DNA of 64,000 bases from Azophilus sp965220425 (lineage in GTDB: Bacteria; Pseudomonadota; Gammaproteobacteria; Pseudomonadales; Azotimanducaceae): positions 2,542,001 to 2,606,000 of the forward strand of contig OZ244830.1 of the NCBI GenBank assembly GCA_965220425.1, in the 5' to 3' direction. Shown piece after piece: positions 25,267-34,243 of the stretch. Numbering within the stretch: position 1 is the first letter of the stretch; each line of letters starts with the position of its first letter. Below the pieces are notes generated by a model. The model ran no database searches, had not been told where the DNA came from, and saw only the letters and a program-made list of their open reading frames with translations. A program made the translations under genes and the position numbers.

Positions 25267-25713
25267 TCAGTGCGCTTCCCAGTCGTCCAGTTCGTGGTGG
25301 AACAGCGGGTAGCCGCGATCCCGGTAGTACCGGTACCGTTGACGGCCGCTCGCCCGCTGCTGGCCCACGACGATCTCCGCAATGCGGTCGAAGCGGCCGG
25401 GAAATGCCGGCACGTCGTCCGCCAGGTTGACGAGCAGCCCATCGGTCGGCAAACGGTCCGCGGAGTCCGCCGGCTGGCCGACGACCACGGCAGCGCCATC
25501 GGCCTCGGGCGTACCGAGCAGTCCGTGCGGTATCAGCCGGTTCGGGGGGTAAGCCCACAACAGCTCATCGACTTCACGGGCCTGGGCATCGGTTGCGGTG
25601 TGCAGGTAGGTGTGCCGGCCTTTCCGCATCGCCTTGACGGCGAGCCGGCAGGCAAAACGGTGCATGGCCGTCTGCTCCACGTCCTGGAGGATATAGAAAT
25701 CCACCCGCGTCAC
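25267..25713 (-). CDS. holC: DNA polymerase III chi subunit
   Basis: A 148-residue protein from GTG 25713. RVDFYILQD opens it, and the ALWARP-type motif appears as ELLWAYPPNRLIPHGL, followed by VVVG and the C-terminal RYRYYRDRGYPL. Chi links the clamp loader (through psi) to SSB at the replication fork. Its GTG overlaps the pepA stop in a GTGA, so translation is coupled. The pepA-holC-valS order is a conserved proteobacterial operon. Confidence 0.93.
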   Translation of the reverse strand: MTRVDFYILQDVEQTAMHRFACRLAVKAMRKGRHTYLHTATDAQAREVDELLWAYPPNRLIPHGLLGTPEADGAAVVVGQPADSADRLPTDGLLVNLADDVPAFPGRFDRIAEIVVGQQRASGRQRYRYYRDRGYPLFHHELDDWEAH

Positions 25714-27170
25714 GCGGCGGCATCCAGGAGGTATTTGAATAACAGGGCAACCGGGCGGCCTGTTGCGCCGCTTCGGGCGCCACCCAGGAAGGCGCTGCCC
25801 GCCACGTCCAGATGCGCCCAGGAGTAGTTTTCCGCAAACCTCGAAAGGAAACAGGCGGCGACGATGCTGCCACCGCCGTCGCCGCCTACGTTGGCCATGT
25901 CGGCGAAGTTGCTGTCGAGACCGGATTGGTATTCCGGCCACAGCGGCATCCGCCAGGCGCGGTCGCCGGTCCATTCGCCGGCATCGACCAGGGCCGCGGC
26001 CAGCGCGTCGTCGTTGGCGTAGACGGCGCTGGCGTGGTGCCCGAGCGCCGTGATGCAGGCGCCGGTGAGGGTCGCCACATCGATTACGGTCCTGGGCTTG
26101 TAACGGCCGGCGTAGGACAGCGCATCGCACAACACCAGCCGGCCCTCGGCGTCCGTGTTCAATATCTCCACGGTCTTGCCGGAATGGGTCCTGACGATGT
26201 CGCCGGGGCGGGTCGCATTGCCATTGGGCATGTTCTCGGCAGCCGCGAGGATGGTGACCAGGTTGACCGGCAACTCCGCCTCGACCGCCGCCCGGGTCGC
26301 TCCGAGAACCGAAGCGGCGCCGCACATGTCGAACTTCATTTCGATCATGGCTTTCGGCGTCTTCAGGCTGATGCCGCCGGTGTCGAACGTGATGCCCTTG
26401 CCGATCAACGCGATGGGCGGCTCCTTGGCCGTGCCGCCCCTGTAGTTGACGATGATCATGCGGCCCGGTTTGGCGCTGCCCGTGGAGACGGCCATGAAGG
26501 CTCCCATCCCGAGTTCGGTCATGCGCCGCTCATCGAGCGCGCTGACCGAGACGTCGGCGGCCTTGCCGAGTTTGCGGGCTTCTTTCAGCAGATAGTTGGG
26601 GTCGCAGACGTTGGGCGGCTGGTTGCCCAGATTGCGGGCGAGTTCCAGGCCGGTCTGCAGCGCTTGCCCTTCCCGGACGGCCCTGGCGATACTGGTCCTG
26701 TTGCGGGCATCGGCATGGATCTGAATGCGGGCCAGCCGCGGACGGTCGGCCTCGGATTTGTGTTCGTGAAACCGATAGAGTGCGAGCGACATCTCATAAG
26801 TGCCGGTGAACGCCCGCCAGTAGGGGTCGCGGTTCTTTACCCGCACGGGCACCAGGTTCCACACGGCATTGCGTACCCCGGCAGCGGCGAGCCTCGCCAG
26901 ATCGCGGGCGGTGCTGCGCACGATCTTCCTGAAATCCGCGGCCTCGACCGCGCCGTCGGCGCCGCCGGCCACCAGGATCCGTTTGACACGGCTCGCCCCC
27001 GGCAGCCGCACCGTGAGGTTGGCGCCGGCCTTGTTCTCGAAATCCTGTACCGCCGTATCGAACAGGGCGCCGGCGCCGAGTTCCCTGGCCGTTCGTCCGG
27101 CTGCCTGGAGGCCGCAGGCGAGGCAATGGGTTGCCGCGGTCAGGCTGCCGCTTTTCGTCGAATACTTCAT
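25710..27170 (-). CDS. pepA: Leucyl aminopeptidase (M17)
   Basis: A 486-residue M17 aminopeptidase. The catalytic C-terminal domain has GKGITFDTGGISLK (metal Lys/Asp), KFDMCGAA, the NTDAEGRL signature and a late GGDGGG..AA..L segment. The N-terminal macrodomain-like part is shorter and more divergent. It removes N-terminal residues from peptides in the cytosol; in some bacteria it also binds DNA. ATG 27170 is 36 bp from the divergent lptF, so the two promoters overlap in that short spacer. Confidence 0.95.
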   Translation of the reverse strand: MKYSTKSGSLTAATHCLACGLQAAGRTARELGAGALFDTAVQDFENKAGANLTVRLPGASRVKRILVAGGADGAVEAADFRKIVRSTARDLARLAAAGVRNAVWNLVPVRVKNRDPYWRAFTGTYEMSLALYRFHEHKSEADRPRLARIQIHADARNRTSIARAVREGQALQTGLELARNLGNQPPNVCDPNYLLKEARKLGKAADVSVSALDERRMTELGMGAFMAVSTGSAKPGRMIIVNYRGGTAKEPPIALIGKGITFDTGGISLKTPKAMIEMKFDMCGAASVLGATRAAVEAELPVNLVTILAAAENMPNGNATRPGDIVRTHSGKTVEILNTDAEGRLVLCDALSYAGRYKPRTVIDVATLTGACITALGHHASAVYANDDALAAALVDAGEWTGDRAWRMPLWPEYQSGLDSNFADMANVGGDGGGSIVAACFLSRFAENYSWAHLDVAGSAFLGGARSGATGRPVALLFKYLLDAAA

Positions 27171-27206
27171 AATCGGGCCGCTGAAGTTAACCGGCGATTC
27201 TAAGGC

Positions 27207-28277
27207 ATGGTTGCTGCAAGGTATATCAACCGGGAACTGCTCCTGGTATTCGCCGTGACGGCCCTGGTGTTGCTGGTGGTGGCCGTCGGCGGCCGCTTCA
27301 TCGGCTACCTGCAGGATGCCGCGGCCGGCAAGTATGCCGCCGAGGGGCTTGTCGACATTCTGCGCCTGCGCATGCCGGGTTTCCTGCAGCTTCTGCTGCC
27401 GTTTGCGTTCTACATTGCGGTGCTGCTGACATTCTCCCGGTTGCACGCGGATCGGGAAATGGCCGTGCTGCAATGTGGCGGCCTGAGCCCGGCAAGGCTG
27501 CTGAAGTGGATTGCGGCGCCGCTCGCGGTCATGGTCGGCGTGACGGGCTGGCTGTCATTGCAGGTCACGCCGGCCAGCAACGCCGCCCTTGCCGCATTGC
27601 TGACGGAACAGCGCGCGCGCACCGCATTCGATGCGGTGAACCCGGGACTGTTCAACGTATTCGACCGGGACAGCCGCGTTGTCTATGCCGAGTCGGTCAG
27701 CGAGGACCGGGGGACGCTGACCGATGTATTCATCTCCGACTACCGGTCCGGCCAGCCCGTCGCCACCGTCTGGGCGAGGCAGGGCAGGCAATACCTCGAC
27801 GAGCGAACCGGCAGCCGGTTCCTGGTGCTCAGGGACGGCCGGCGCTATCTCGGCAACAGCGGTGCGAAGAACTACCGCATCACCCGGTTCGAAACCCTGA
27901 GTCAACGCATTGCCGAAGATCGGCGGCCGCCCCGGCGCATCGACGAGGACGCCGTGCCCACCTTTGCCCTGTGGGAGCGTGGCGATGCGGCGGCCATGGC
28001 GGAACTGCACTGGCGGGCGGGACTGCCGGTCTTCTGCCTGGTCAGCACGCTGTTGGCGATTGGGATCGCGAGAGCGAGGCCGCGGCAGGGCCGGTTCGCG
28101 CGGGTGGTGCCCGCGGTGCTGGTGTTGCTCGCGTACTACTTCCTTCTGCTCGCCAACCGGGGCGCGCTGGCGGAGGGCGTCCTGCCGCCCACGGCCGGGC
28201 TATGGCCGGCGCACGCGCTGTTCTACGCGGCGGGGGCGTTCCTGTTTGCCCGCGCGGGCAGGCCGGTTGCGGCTTGA
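27207..28277 (+). CDS. lptF: LPS export permease LptF
   Basis: A 356-residue inner-membrane protein with three helices at each end and a periplasmic beta-jellyroll between. ARYINRELLLVFAV at the start and the MAVLQCGGLSP coupling segment are typical. With LptG and the ATPase LptB it extracts LPS from the inner membrane and passes it to LptC. Divergent to pepA, the usual gammaproteobacterial arrangement; lptG follows after 110 bp. Confidence 0.95.
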   Translation: MVAARYINRELLLVFAVTALVLLVVAVGGRFIGYLQDAAAGKYAAEGLVDILRLRMPGFLQLLLPFAFYIAVLLTFSRLHADREMAVLQCGGLSPARLLKWIAAPLAVMVGVTGWLSLQVTPASNAALAALLTEQRARTAFDAVNPGLFNVFDRDSRVVYAESVSEDRGTLTDVFISDYRSGQPVATVWARQGRQYLDERTGSRFLVLRDGRRYLGNSGAKNYRITRFETLSQRIAEDRRPPRRIDEDAVPTFALWERGDAAAMAELHWRAGLPVFCLVSTLLAIGIARARPRQGRFARVVPAVLVLLAYYFLLLANRGALAEGVLPPTAGLWPAHALFYAAGAFLFARAGRPVAA

Positions 28278-28387
28278 TGCCGCCCGGACATCAGTATTGT
28301 GGGTGAGCGGTTGGGGATGGGCCGGATCGGCAGTTCGGACCGCCCGCCTGCCGGTTTGAGACGGCTGGCTTGCCTATCGTGGCTGGC

Positions 28388-29455
28388 ATGAAACGGTTTG
28401 ACCGCTATCTGTGTACAACGGTGCTGCTTGCCACCGGGGCGGTGTTCCTGGCGTTCATTGGCCTGCTCGCGGTCTTCGCTCTGATCGACGAGGCCGGCGA
28501 GGGAAAAGAGGGCTATTCGCTGACGGAAGCCCTGTTGTACGTGGCGCTGACCTTGCCGAGGCGAAGCTATGAGCTGCTGCCCTATGCCGTGTTTCTGGGT
28601 AGCCTCGTGGGGCTCGGGCATCTCGCGAGCCGCTGGGAACTCGCGACGCTGCGTGCGGCGGGCGTTTCGGTAGTCCGGCTTTTCGCTGGACTGGCCTGGG
28701 CGATACTGGGAATCGCGCTGCTGGGCGCCTCGGTGGGCGAGTGGGTCGCGCCGGAGGCCGAAGCGCGGGCGGAAGCGCGCAAGGCGCGGGCGTCCAGGGG
28801 AGGCGAGACGATATCCATTGCCGGCTGGTACCGGGAGGGACCGCTGTACATGCGGGTGGACGCCTTGTCCGCAGAGGGCGGCGTGATCGGAGTCCGACAG
28901 TATCGGCTGGATGGCGCCGGGGCGCTGAGACGGGTCCGCGAGGCGGCGGGCGGCTCGTACGTGGCGGGCGATATACCGCACTGGGTACTGCACGATGTCG
29001 TGGAGACGCGCATCGAGGACGGCGGCACGGATGTCGAGCGATTGCCGGAAGTGCGCTGGCTGGGTGAAATCGACCCGCGGCTGTTGAGCGAGCGCACGCT
29101 GGTGGATCCCCGGCGGCTATCGATCGGCAACCTGTACTACCGGATCGGCTACATGGAGCGGGAAGGGCTCGATGCGAGTGCGTACAGGCTCGCGTTCTGG
29201 AGCAAGTGCCTGCAACCGGCCGCCATATTCGGGTTGGTGTTGCTGGCGCTCTCGTTCGTGATCGGGCCATTGCGCGCAACCGGCATGGGAGTGCGCATCA
29301 GCGCCGGCATCGTCGTGGGGCTCTGCTTCAAGTACCTGCAGGACCTGTTCGCGCCCATGAGCCAGGTCTACGGTCTCGAGGCTCCGGTCGCCGTGACTTT
29401 GCCGATCGTTGCCTGCTGGCTGATCGGATTCTGGGGCTTGCGCCGGGTGGCGTAG
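28388..29455 (+). CDS. lptG: LPS export permease LptG
   Basis: A 355-residue partner of LptF. MKRFDRYLCTTVLLATGAVFLAFI starts the first helix, WELATLRAAGVSVVRL is the coupling helix for LptB, and the last three helices end in IACW-type hydrophobic sequence. ATG 28388 is preferred; a TTG at 28370 would add six residues. The 110-bp gap to lptF is longer than the usual overlap and contains no gene; readthrough from lptF is probable. Confidence 0.95.
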   Translation: MKRFDRYLCTTVLLATGAVFLAFIGLLAVFALIDEAGEGKEGYSLTEALLYVALTLPRRSYELLPYAVFLGSLVGLGHLASRWELATLRAAGVSVVRLFAGLAWAILGIALLGASVGEWVAPEAEARAEARKARASRGGETISIAGWYREGPLYMRVDALSAEGGVIGVRQYRLDGAGALRRVREAAGGSYVAGDIPHWVLHDVVETRIEDGGTDVERLPEVRWLGEIDPRLLSERTLVDPRRLSIGNLYYRIGYMEREGLDASAYRLAFWSKCLQPAAIFGLVLLALSFVIGPLRATGMGVRISAGIVVGLCFKYLQDLFAPMSQVYGLEAPVAVTLPIVACWLIGFWGLRRVA

Positions 29456-29465
29456 TGGGCGCATC

Positions 29466-29900
29466 TCAGTGCGCGCGATAGAGAATGCGGCTCCTGCTCC
29501 ACAGGTCGGGCCAGGTTCTGTGTTCACGGTCGAACAGCGCCCACCAGTAGCCGAGCCCCAATGCGCCGAGTGAAATCATCGCTGCGAAGAATCTCACCGT
29601 TGCCTGATTGAGTGTGATGGCCCCGCCATCCCTGGATACCAGGCGCAGGCGCCATGCGCGCATGCCCGCCGTCTGGCCGGCGCGCAACCAGAACCAGGCA
29701 AAGAAGACATACGCTTCCAGGAAGAGCGCCGACTGTACCAGGGCGCCGTATACCGCCTCGCCGCCGTTGGCGGCCACCATGGCCAGTAGTGTGATCAGCC
29801 AGAGCGCAAGTACGAGGAGGCCATCGTAGATCATCGCGGCCAGGCGGCGGAGCAGCCCGGCCGGCGTGCCTTGGGGATCAGAAACTCGCCGTGTTGCCAT
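29466..29900 (-). CDS. RDD-family membrane protein
   Basis: A 144-residue protein with three hydrophobic spans. LLRRLAAMIYDGLLVLAL carries the R and D of the RDD domain in span 1, and the W-P-D-L-W-SR element near the C-terminus completes it. RDD proteins are small inner-membrane proteins of varied, often unclear role. ATG 29900 overlaps the end of the upstream thiolase-like gene by 23 bp, so the two are coupled. The RDD stop is 10 bp from the convergent lptG stop. Confidence 0.8.
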   Translation of the reverse strand: MATRRVSDPQGTPAGLLRRLAAMIYDGLLVLALWLITLLAMVAANGGEAVYGALVQSALFLEAYVFFAWFWLRAGQTAGMRAWRLRLVSRDGGAITLNQATVRFFAAMISLGALGLGYWWALFDREHRTWPDLWSRSRILYRAH

Positions 29901-31335
29901 CGACGTTGGCCGTGGCGCCGCAGAACTCCTCGGTTTGCATGGCCGAGATCGCCTCGGCGTCGGTGCAGTTGGCCCAGGCCCGTTCGCCGCCCGGCAGCCG
30001 CAGTGCGATATTCGCCACTTCGGGACCGCCTGCGCCATACACGACGCAGTAGCCTTCCACCTCCGCGCAACCGTCGTGTCGGGCAACGACTTCGCGAGGC
30101 GGGGCGGCGGCATCGATCTCGTTCTGCGGGTTCGCGTATTGAAAACCGTTGGCCGGGGGTTCGGTGGCGTACACGCCGAACGCGTGCGTGCTGAGATAGC
30201 CGCCGTTCGCGGTAATCAGCCCCCGGCTTCCCCGCGTTTCGCGCAGCAGTTCCGCCATGCGGGCAATGGAGTGCATGACGTAGTTGTTCAGCGGACCCCC
30301 GGCGAAGGTCAAACCGCCGGTAACCGTCAACGGCCGCGCGCAATCCAGGCCGAGTTCGGCGGCGGCCACCTGTACGGCCAGGGGAAAGCAACTGTATACA
30401 TCGATGAAGTCGAGGTCGTCCGGCGCCAGGTCCGCCAGTTCCAGCGCCCGGCCGCCGGCGATGCGGATCGCCGGAGAACTGTGGAAATTGTCCCGGTTCG
30501 AGGCGAGATGGTGATCTTGCCCGTCCGTGCCCGCCCAGGGATAGATCCACTTGTCCCGGGAAATGCCGAGCGCCGCCGCCTTCGCCTCGGAGCAAAGGAT
30601 CAGCGCGGCTGCCTGGTCGACGTTGTTGTTGGCGTTCATGAGCTTGGGATAGGGAAAGGTCACCGCCCGGTTTGCAGGCGAAAGGGTGCGGATCTCTTCC
30701 GCGGACTTCGCTTCGCGGATCCAGGCGTGGGGATTGGATGCCGCTACCCGGCTGAAGCCGGCCCAGAGTTCCGAGATGCGTTCCAGGTGCGCCTCGACAT
30801 CCTCGCCGAGATGGTGGCGGCGCGCGGTTTCGAAGATCGCGTACATCTGCGATGCCCGGCGGATGCCCAGGCCGAGTTCCACCGGGTGGCCCATTTCGCC
30901 GTCCTTGCCGATGTAGAGGTCGGGCGTGCCGCCGATCTGCCGCCATTCGAGTTTCACCCCGGCCCGGCGCGCCCGGGCCTGGCTGTAGCCGCACTCGGCG
31001 CCGGTCATGACGATGACATCGTGCCGGCCCGCCTGTATGTCCAGGGCCGAGGTGTTCAGCACCGTTTGCACGTAGTTCCCGCCGAACGGCGTCAGGGCCG
31101 TTTCCGCGCCGCTGTTGCCGATCGCCTCGCAGACGGCGCGAGCGGGATTCTCGTAGCGCCAGAACCCCCGGATCACCCGAACCGACCCGGCCTGGTCCAA
31201 CAGCGCGGGACTGCCCGCATCGTCGGCCGCGGCGCGCAAGGCGTCGACCATGAGGTGCAAAGGCTCGCGCGCTTCGGCGGGGTGGCGCACCCGCTGCTCG
31301 AGTTGACCGATGCCGACAAGGACAGGGTTTTGCAC
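29878..31335 (-). CDS. Thiolase-like protein (acetyl-CoA acetyltransferase family) lacking the usual nucleophilic Cys
   Basis: A 485-residue thiolase-fold protein from GTG 31335, with GAGGAG 6 nt upstream. Start NPVLVGIGQ, an ELADLAPDDLDFIDVYSCF segment, TVTGGLTFAGGPLNNY and the C-terminal NGGYLSTHAFGVY (His) are typical of a branch annotated as acetyl-CoA acetyltransferase. In the place of the thiolase VNxxCxSG nucleophile there is TPFGGNYVQTVLN without Cys, so standard Claisen chemistry is doubtful. It may act on acyl-CoA or sterol side-chain substrates, as in SCP-x-like systems. An RDD gene overlaps its end. Confidence 0.75.
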   Translation of the reverse strand: MQNPVLVGIGQLEQRVRHPAEAREPLHLMVDALRAAADDAGSPALLDQAGSVRVIRGFWRYENPARAVCEAIGNSGAETALTPFGGNYVQTVLNTSALDIQAGRHDVIVMTGAECGYSQARARRAGVKLEWRQIGGTPDLYIGKDGEMGHPVELGLGIRRASQMYAIFETARRHHLGEDVEAHLERISELWAGFSRVAASNPHAWIREAKSAEEIRTLSPANRAVTFPYPKLMNANNNVDQAAALILCSEAKAAALGISRDKWIYPWAGTDGQDHHLASNRDNFHSSPAIRIAGGRALELADLAPDDLDFIDVYSCFPLAVQVAAAELGLDCARPLTVTGGLTFAGGPLNNYVMHSIARMAELLRETRGSRGLITANGGYLSTHAFGVYATEPPANGFQYANPQNEIDAAAPPREVVARHDGCAEVEGYCVVYGAGGPEVANIALRLPGGERAWANCTDAEAISAMQTEEFCGATANVDGNTASF

Positions 31336-31539
31336 GGGAAGACTCCTCGAACTCGAAGCGCCGCATGATAGCGCGTGGGAGTCTTGCGGGGCGATGCCGC
31401 GAACGAAGGCAGGGGGCGCGGCGGGCAAGCGCATGAATCCTGTTGCGCCCGTCCGGGGCGGGCGCAGGTATTGCGCGAGCGCCCGGCAATTCCTGGCGCA
31501 CCTGTTTCGAAGTAAGCTATGCGCCGCCCGAGGAGAATC

Positions 31540-32322
31540 GTGAACGCGCTCAAATCGTACAGCCGCGCCCTGTTGCTTGTTTTGCCGCCGCTCATGTTCG
31601 CCGCGCCCGGCCACGCCTTTCAGTGGAGCAACACCGAACTGCATCTTCAATACGGCAACCTGGAGGTGCCGACCTTTGCCGGCGGCGGCGATGCGACCCA
31701 TCTCATTTACACCCTGCAGCATGCCAGCGGCTGGAAATACGGCGACAACTTCCTGTTTGTCGATGTCATGGATGCCCGGCACCCGGTGTTCCAGGACGCC
31801 GATATCTACGGCGAGTGGTACTCGAATTTCAGCCTCGGCAAGATCGCCGGCAACAAGCCGGGCGGCGGGATCGTAACGGATATCGGCTTCATCGCGGGCA
31901 TCAACTACGCCGACGACGCCAAGGTCAGAAAGTACGCCGCGGGCGTGCGCCTGGCCCTCGATCTCCCCGGATTCGCGTTCGCCAATCTCGACACGTTGGC
32001 GCTGTTCGACGGCAGCAGGGGCGTCGCGGCGGGCGGTGCGCCGAAAGAAGACGAAACCTTCACGATCGATTTCAATTTCGGACGCCCGTTCAAGATCGGC
32101 GGATCCAGTTTCAGCCTCCAGGGGCACATCGAGTACAGGCACGGTCCCGACAACGAAATCGGCGGCAAGGCCAAGTCATGGATTCTGGCCCAGCCGCAAC
32201 TGCGCTGGAATCCCACCGACCGTATCGCCGTGGGGATCGAATACCAGTTCTGGTTGAACAAGCTTGGCGACGGCGCCACCGACGAGAGCGCCGTGCAGGC
32301 ATTGCTGGTCTGGAAGCTTTGA
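31540..32322 (+). CDS. Tsx-like outer-membrane channel protein
   Basis: A 260-residue beta-barrel protein with a signal peptide (ALLLVLPPLMFAAPGHA). The mature start FQWSNTELHLQYGN and the alternating hydrophobic strands (YGDNFLFVDVMDA, GGIVTDIGFIAGINY, GIEYQFWLNKLG) match the nucleoside-specific channel Tsx family; the last residue region ends LLVWKL, typical of a C-terminal barrel strand. GTG 31540 follows AGGAGA by 5 nt and is preferred over ATG 31519. The solute is inferred, not shown. Confidence 0.75.
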   Translation: MNALKSYSRALLLVLPPLMFAAPGHAFQWSNTELHLQYGNLEVPTFAGGGDATHLIYTLQHASGWKYGDNFLFVDVMDARHPVFQDADIYGEWYSNFSLGKIAGNKPGGGIVTDIGFIAGINYADDAKVRKYAAGVRLALDLPGFAFANLDTLALFDGSRGVAAGGAPKEDETFTIDFNFGRPFKIGGSSFSLQGHIEYRHGPDNEIGGKAKSWILAQPQLRWNPTDRIAVGIEYQFWLNKLGDGATDESAVQALLVWKL

Positions 32323-32448
32323 AGCGGAATCCCGACTTCATTGCGTGTGGCGGCGGTGGACGTTCAACGCATCGGTAGAGCGCACCGGCGGTGTTACTCG
32401 ATGCCAAATATCCTGTGGCCGCCCACAATTTTGCCGATCTGGGAAATC

Positions 32449-32478
32449 TTGACACGTTTTCTTGCTGAGCATCATTAT
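32449..32478 (+). promoter_or_regulatory. Sigma70-type promoter of the acyl-CoA ligase gene
   Basis: TTGACA (32449-32454, 6/6), 18-bp spacer, CATTAT (32473-32478, 4/6). It lies about 40 bp upstream of the ligase start in an AT-richer spacer and is the best match in this intergenic region. Confidence 0.5.
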
Positions 32479-32516
32479 GCGATTGACCGAATATTGCCGA
32501 GTTGGAGGCAAAACCC

Positions 32517-34040
32517 GTGTTTAACTCGATAGGAGAAATTCCGGCGGTGGCCGCGAAAACGTACGGCGACAAGACCGCTTTGATCGTTCCGGATCGCAAG
32601 ATGTCATTCAATGAGCTCGACGGGTTGTCGAATCGCTGTGCAAATGCTCTGCTGAATCTGGGGGTGAAGTCCGGCGACCGGGTCACCTTGTACTCGGGCA
32701 ATTCCTGGGAGTGGATGGTCGGCTATTACGGCGCCCTCAAGGCTGGAGCGGTAATCAATCCGATCAATGTGATGTTGACCCCCCGGGAAGTCGAGTTCGT
32801 GGCCAACGATTGCGGCGCGTCCGTCGTAATGGCGTCGTACGAAAAAGCGCTTTCGATTCCGGGTGTCAAAGAGCAATCGGCCGTGCGCGAAATCATCGCT
32901 TTCGGCGGCGGGGCGCTGCCGGATGGCATGCTGTCGTTTCACGACATTCTCGAGGAGAGCAGCGACGAATTCGAAATAGCCGAAATCGACCCACAGTCAC
33001 TGTCGACGATTGGCTACACGTCGGGTACGACGGGTCATCCGAAGGGCGCATGCCTGTCTCACCACAATATTCTGCTGAACGTGGCGATGACGGCATTGAT
33101 GCATCAGCGGAGCGGTACGGACACGGTTGTTACGGCGTTACCCTGTCCGCATGTTTACGGAAATGTCGTGATGAGTGGCGCCATGCAAACCGGCATGACC
33201 CTCGTGCTTCACCCGTTGTTCGAAGAGAGGGCCGTTTTGCAGAGCATTCAAGACAACCAGGCAACCATGTTCGAAGGCGTGCCGACAATGTATATGTTCC
33301 TGCTGAATCATCCGGACCTCGATTCTTACGATCTGTCTTCGCTGCGCTGCTGCACGGTCGGCGGTCAGACAATGCCGGTACCGAAAATGGAGGAAGTGGA
33401 AGAAAGGTTCGGCTGTCCCTTGATCGAGCTGTGGGGAATGACCGAGATTGGCGGTCTGGGTACTACATTCGCAACCAACGGTCCGGTAAAGCACGGCTCG
33501 ATCGGCGTCGCGCTTCCTTATGTCGAGACAAGGATTGCCGATACCGAGGATGCGGGCAAGACCTTGCCGGCAGGGGAGATCGGCGAACTGATGATAAAGG
33601 GCGGCCTCGTCATGCAAGGCTATTACGGCAACGAGCAGGCGACCAGGGACACGATCGAACCGGACGGCTGGCTGCATACCGGAGACGTGGCGTCAATGGA
33701 TGAGGACGGTTGTGTCTTCATCGTCGATCGCAAGAAAGACATGATCCTCACGGCCGGCTTCAACATCTATCCGGCGGAGCTGGAAAGAGTCATTGCCGGG
33801 CATCCGGATGTTGCCCTGGTAGCCGTTGGCAGTATTCCCGACGAGGAGAAGGGAGAGCTCGCCAAGGCATACATAGTGCCGAAAACGAATGCGACGCCGG
33901 ATGCCGACGACATCATCGATTACAGCCGCGAACACCTTGCTGCCTACAAGGTGCCTCGAGCCGTGCAATTCGTCGATGACCTGCCGAAGACAAGTACCGG
34001 CAAGGTGATGCGGCGCGAACTTCGGACACTCGATGCATGA
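32517..34040 (+). CDS. AMP-forming long-chain acyl-CoA synthetase-like ligase
   Basis: A 507-residue ANL ligase. P-loop GYTSGTTGHPKGACLSHHN, ELWGMTEIGGLG, the hinge DGWLHTGDVASMDEDG and the catalytic lysine region KTSTGKVMRREL are complete. It activates a carboxylic acid to its CoA ester; the fatty-acyl assignment is general. GTG 32517 lies 8 nt after GGAGG; a TTG at 32502 would place that ribosome site inside the gene. It is not close to the MatB-like ligase at 3.8 kb in sequence and may serve a different acid. Confidence 0.88.
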   Translation: MFNSIGEIPAVAAKTYGDKTALIVPDRKMSFNELDGLSNRCANALLNLGVKSGDRVTLYSGNSWEWMVGYYGALKAGAVINPINVMLTPREVEFVANDCGASVVMASYEKALSIPGVKEQSAVREIIAFGGGALPDGMLSFHDILEESSDEFEIAEIDPQSLSTIGYTSGTTGHPKGACLSHHNILLNVAMTALMHQRSGTDTVVTALPCPHVYGNVVMSGAMQTGMTLVLHPLFEERAVLQSIQDNQATMFEGVPTMYMFLLNHPDLDSYDLSSLRCCTVGGQTMPVPKMEEVEERFGCPLIELWGMTEIGGLGTTFATNGPVKHGSIGVALPYVETRIADTEDAGKTLPAGEIGELMIKGGLVMQGYYGNEQATRDTIEPDGWLHTGDVASMDEDGCVFIVDRKKDMILTAGFNIYPAELERVIAGHPDVALVAVGSIPDEEKGELAKAYIVPKTNATPDADDIIDYSREHLAAYKVPRAVQFVDDLPKTSTGKVMRRELRTLDA

Positions 34041-34195
34041 TTGCGCAGGGCATCGATTCCCGACTATCCGGTCTCGCCCGGCGACCGCGTCGCAGGCTCC
34101 GGGGGTTTTGCCCGGATTAGTAACTGAACGGCTGAATTCTGATGGAGTTCTGCGTCTGTCAATCGCCTGCAGGAACCCTGGCCAACCGAATCTTT

Positions 34196-34230
34196 CATGA
34201 AAATCGATCACTAATCGTTTGATTTTCATG
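34196..34230. promoter_or_regulatory. Inverted repeat upstream of the DUF4143 ATPase gene
   Basis: CATGAAAATC (34196-34205) and GATTTTCATG (34221-34230), perfect 10-bp arms separated by 15 bp, 14 bp before the ATG. The AT-rich arms contrast with the GC-rich neighbours. Either a regulator site over the promoter or an mRNA hairpin that hides the ribosome site. Confidence 0.5.
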
Positions 34231-34243
34231 GTGCCCTTGCACT

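Noticed and set aside
23592..25430. A 612-codon open frame opposite valS
   Set aside because: valS on the other strand has all synthetase motifs; the antisense product has none.
25812..27203. A 463-codon open frame opposite pepA
   Set aside because: Antisense to a complete M17 peptidase; Gly/Arg/Val-rich with no motif.
34041..34243. A second copy of the tRNA-Leu 3' end as the left island boundary
   Set aside because: No run matching the last bases of the tRNA was found here; only the inverted repeat at 34196-34230 is present.
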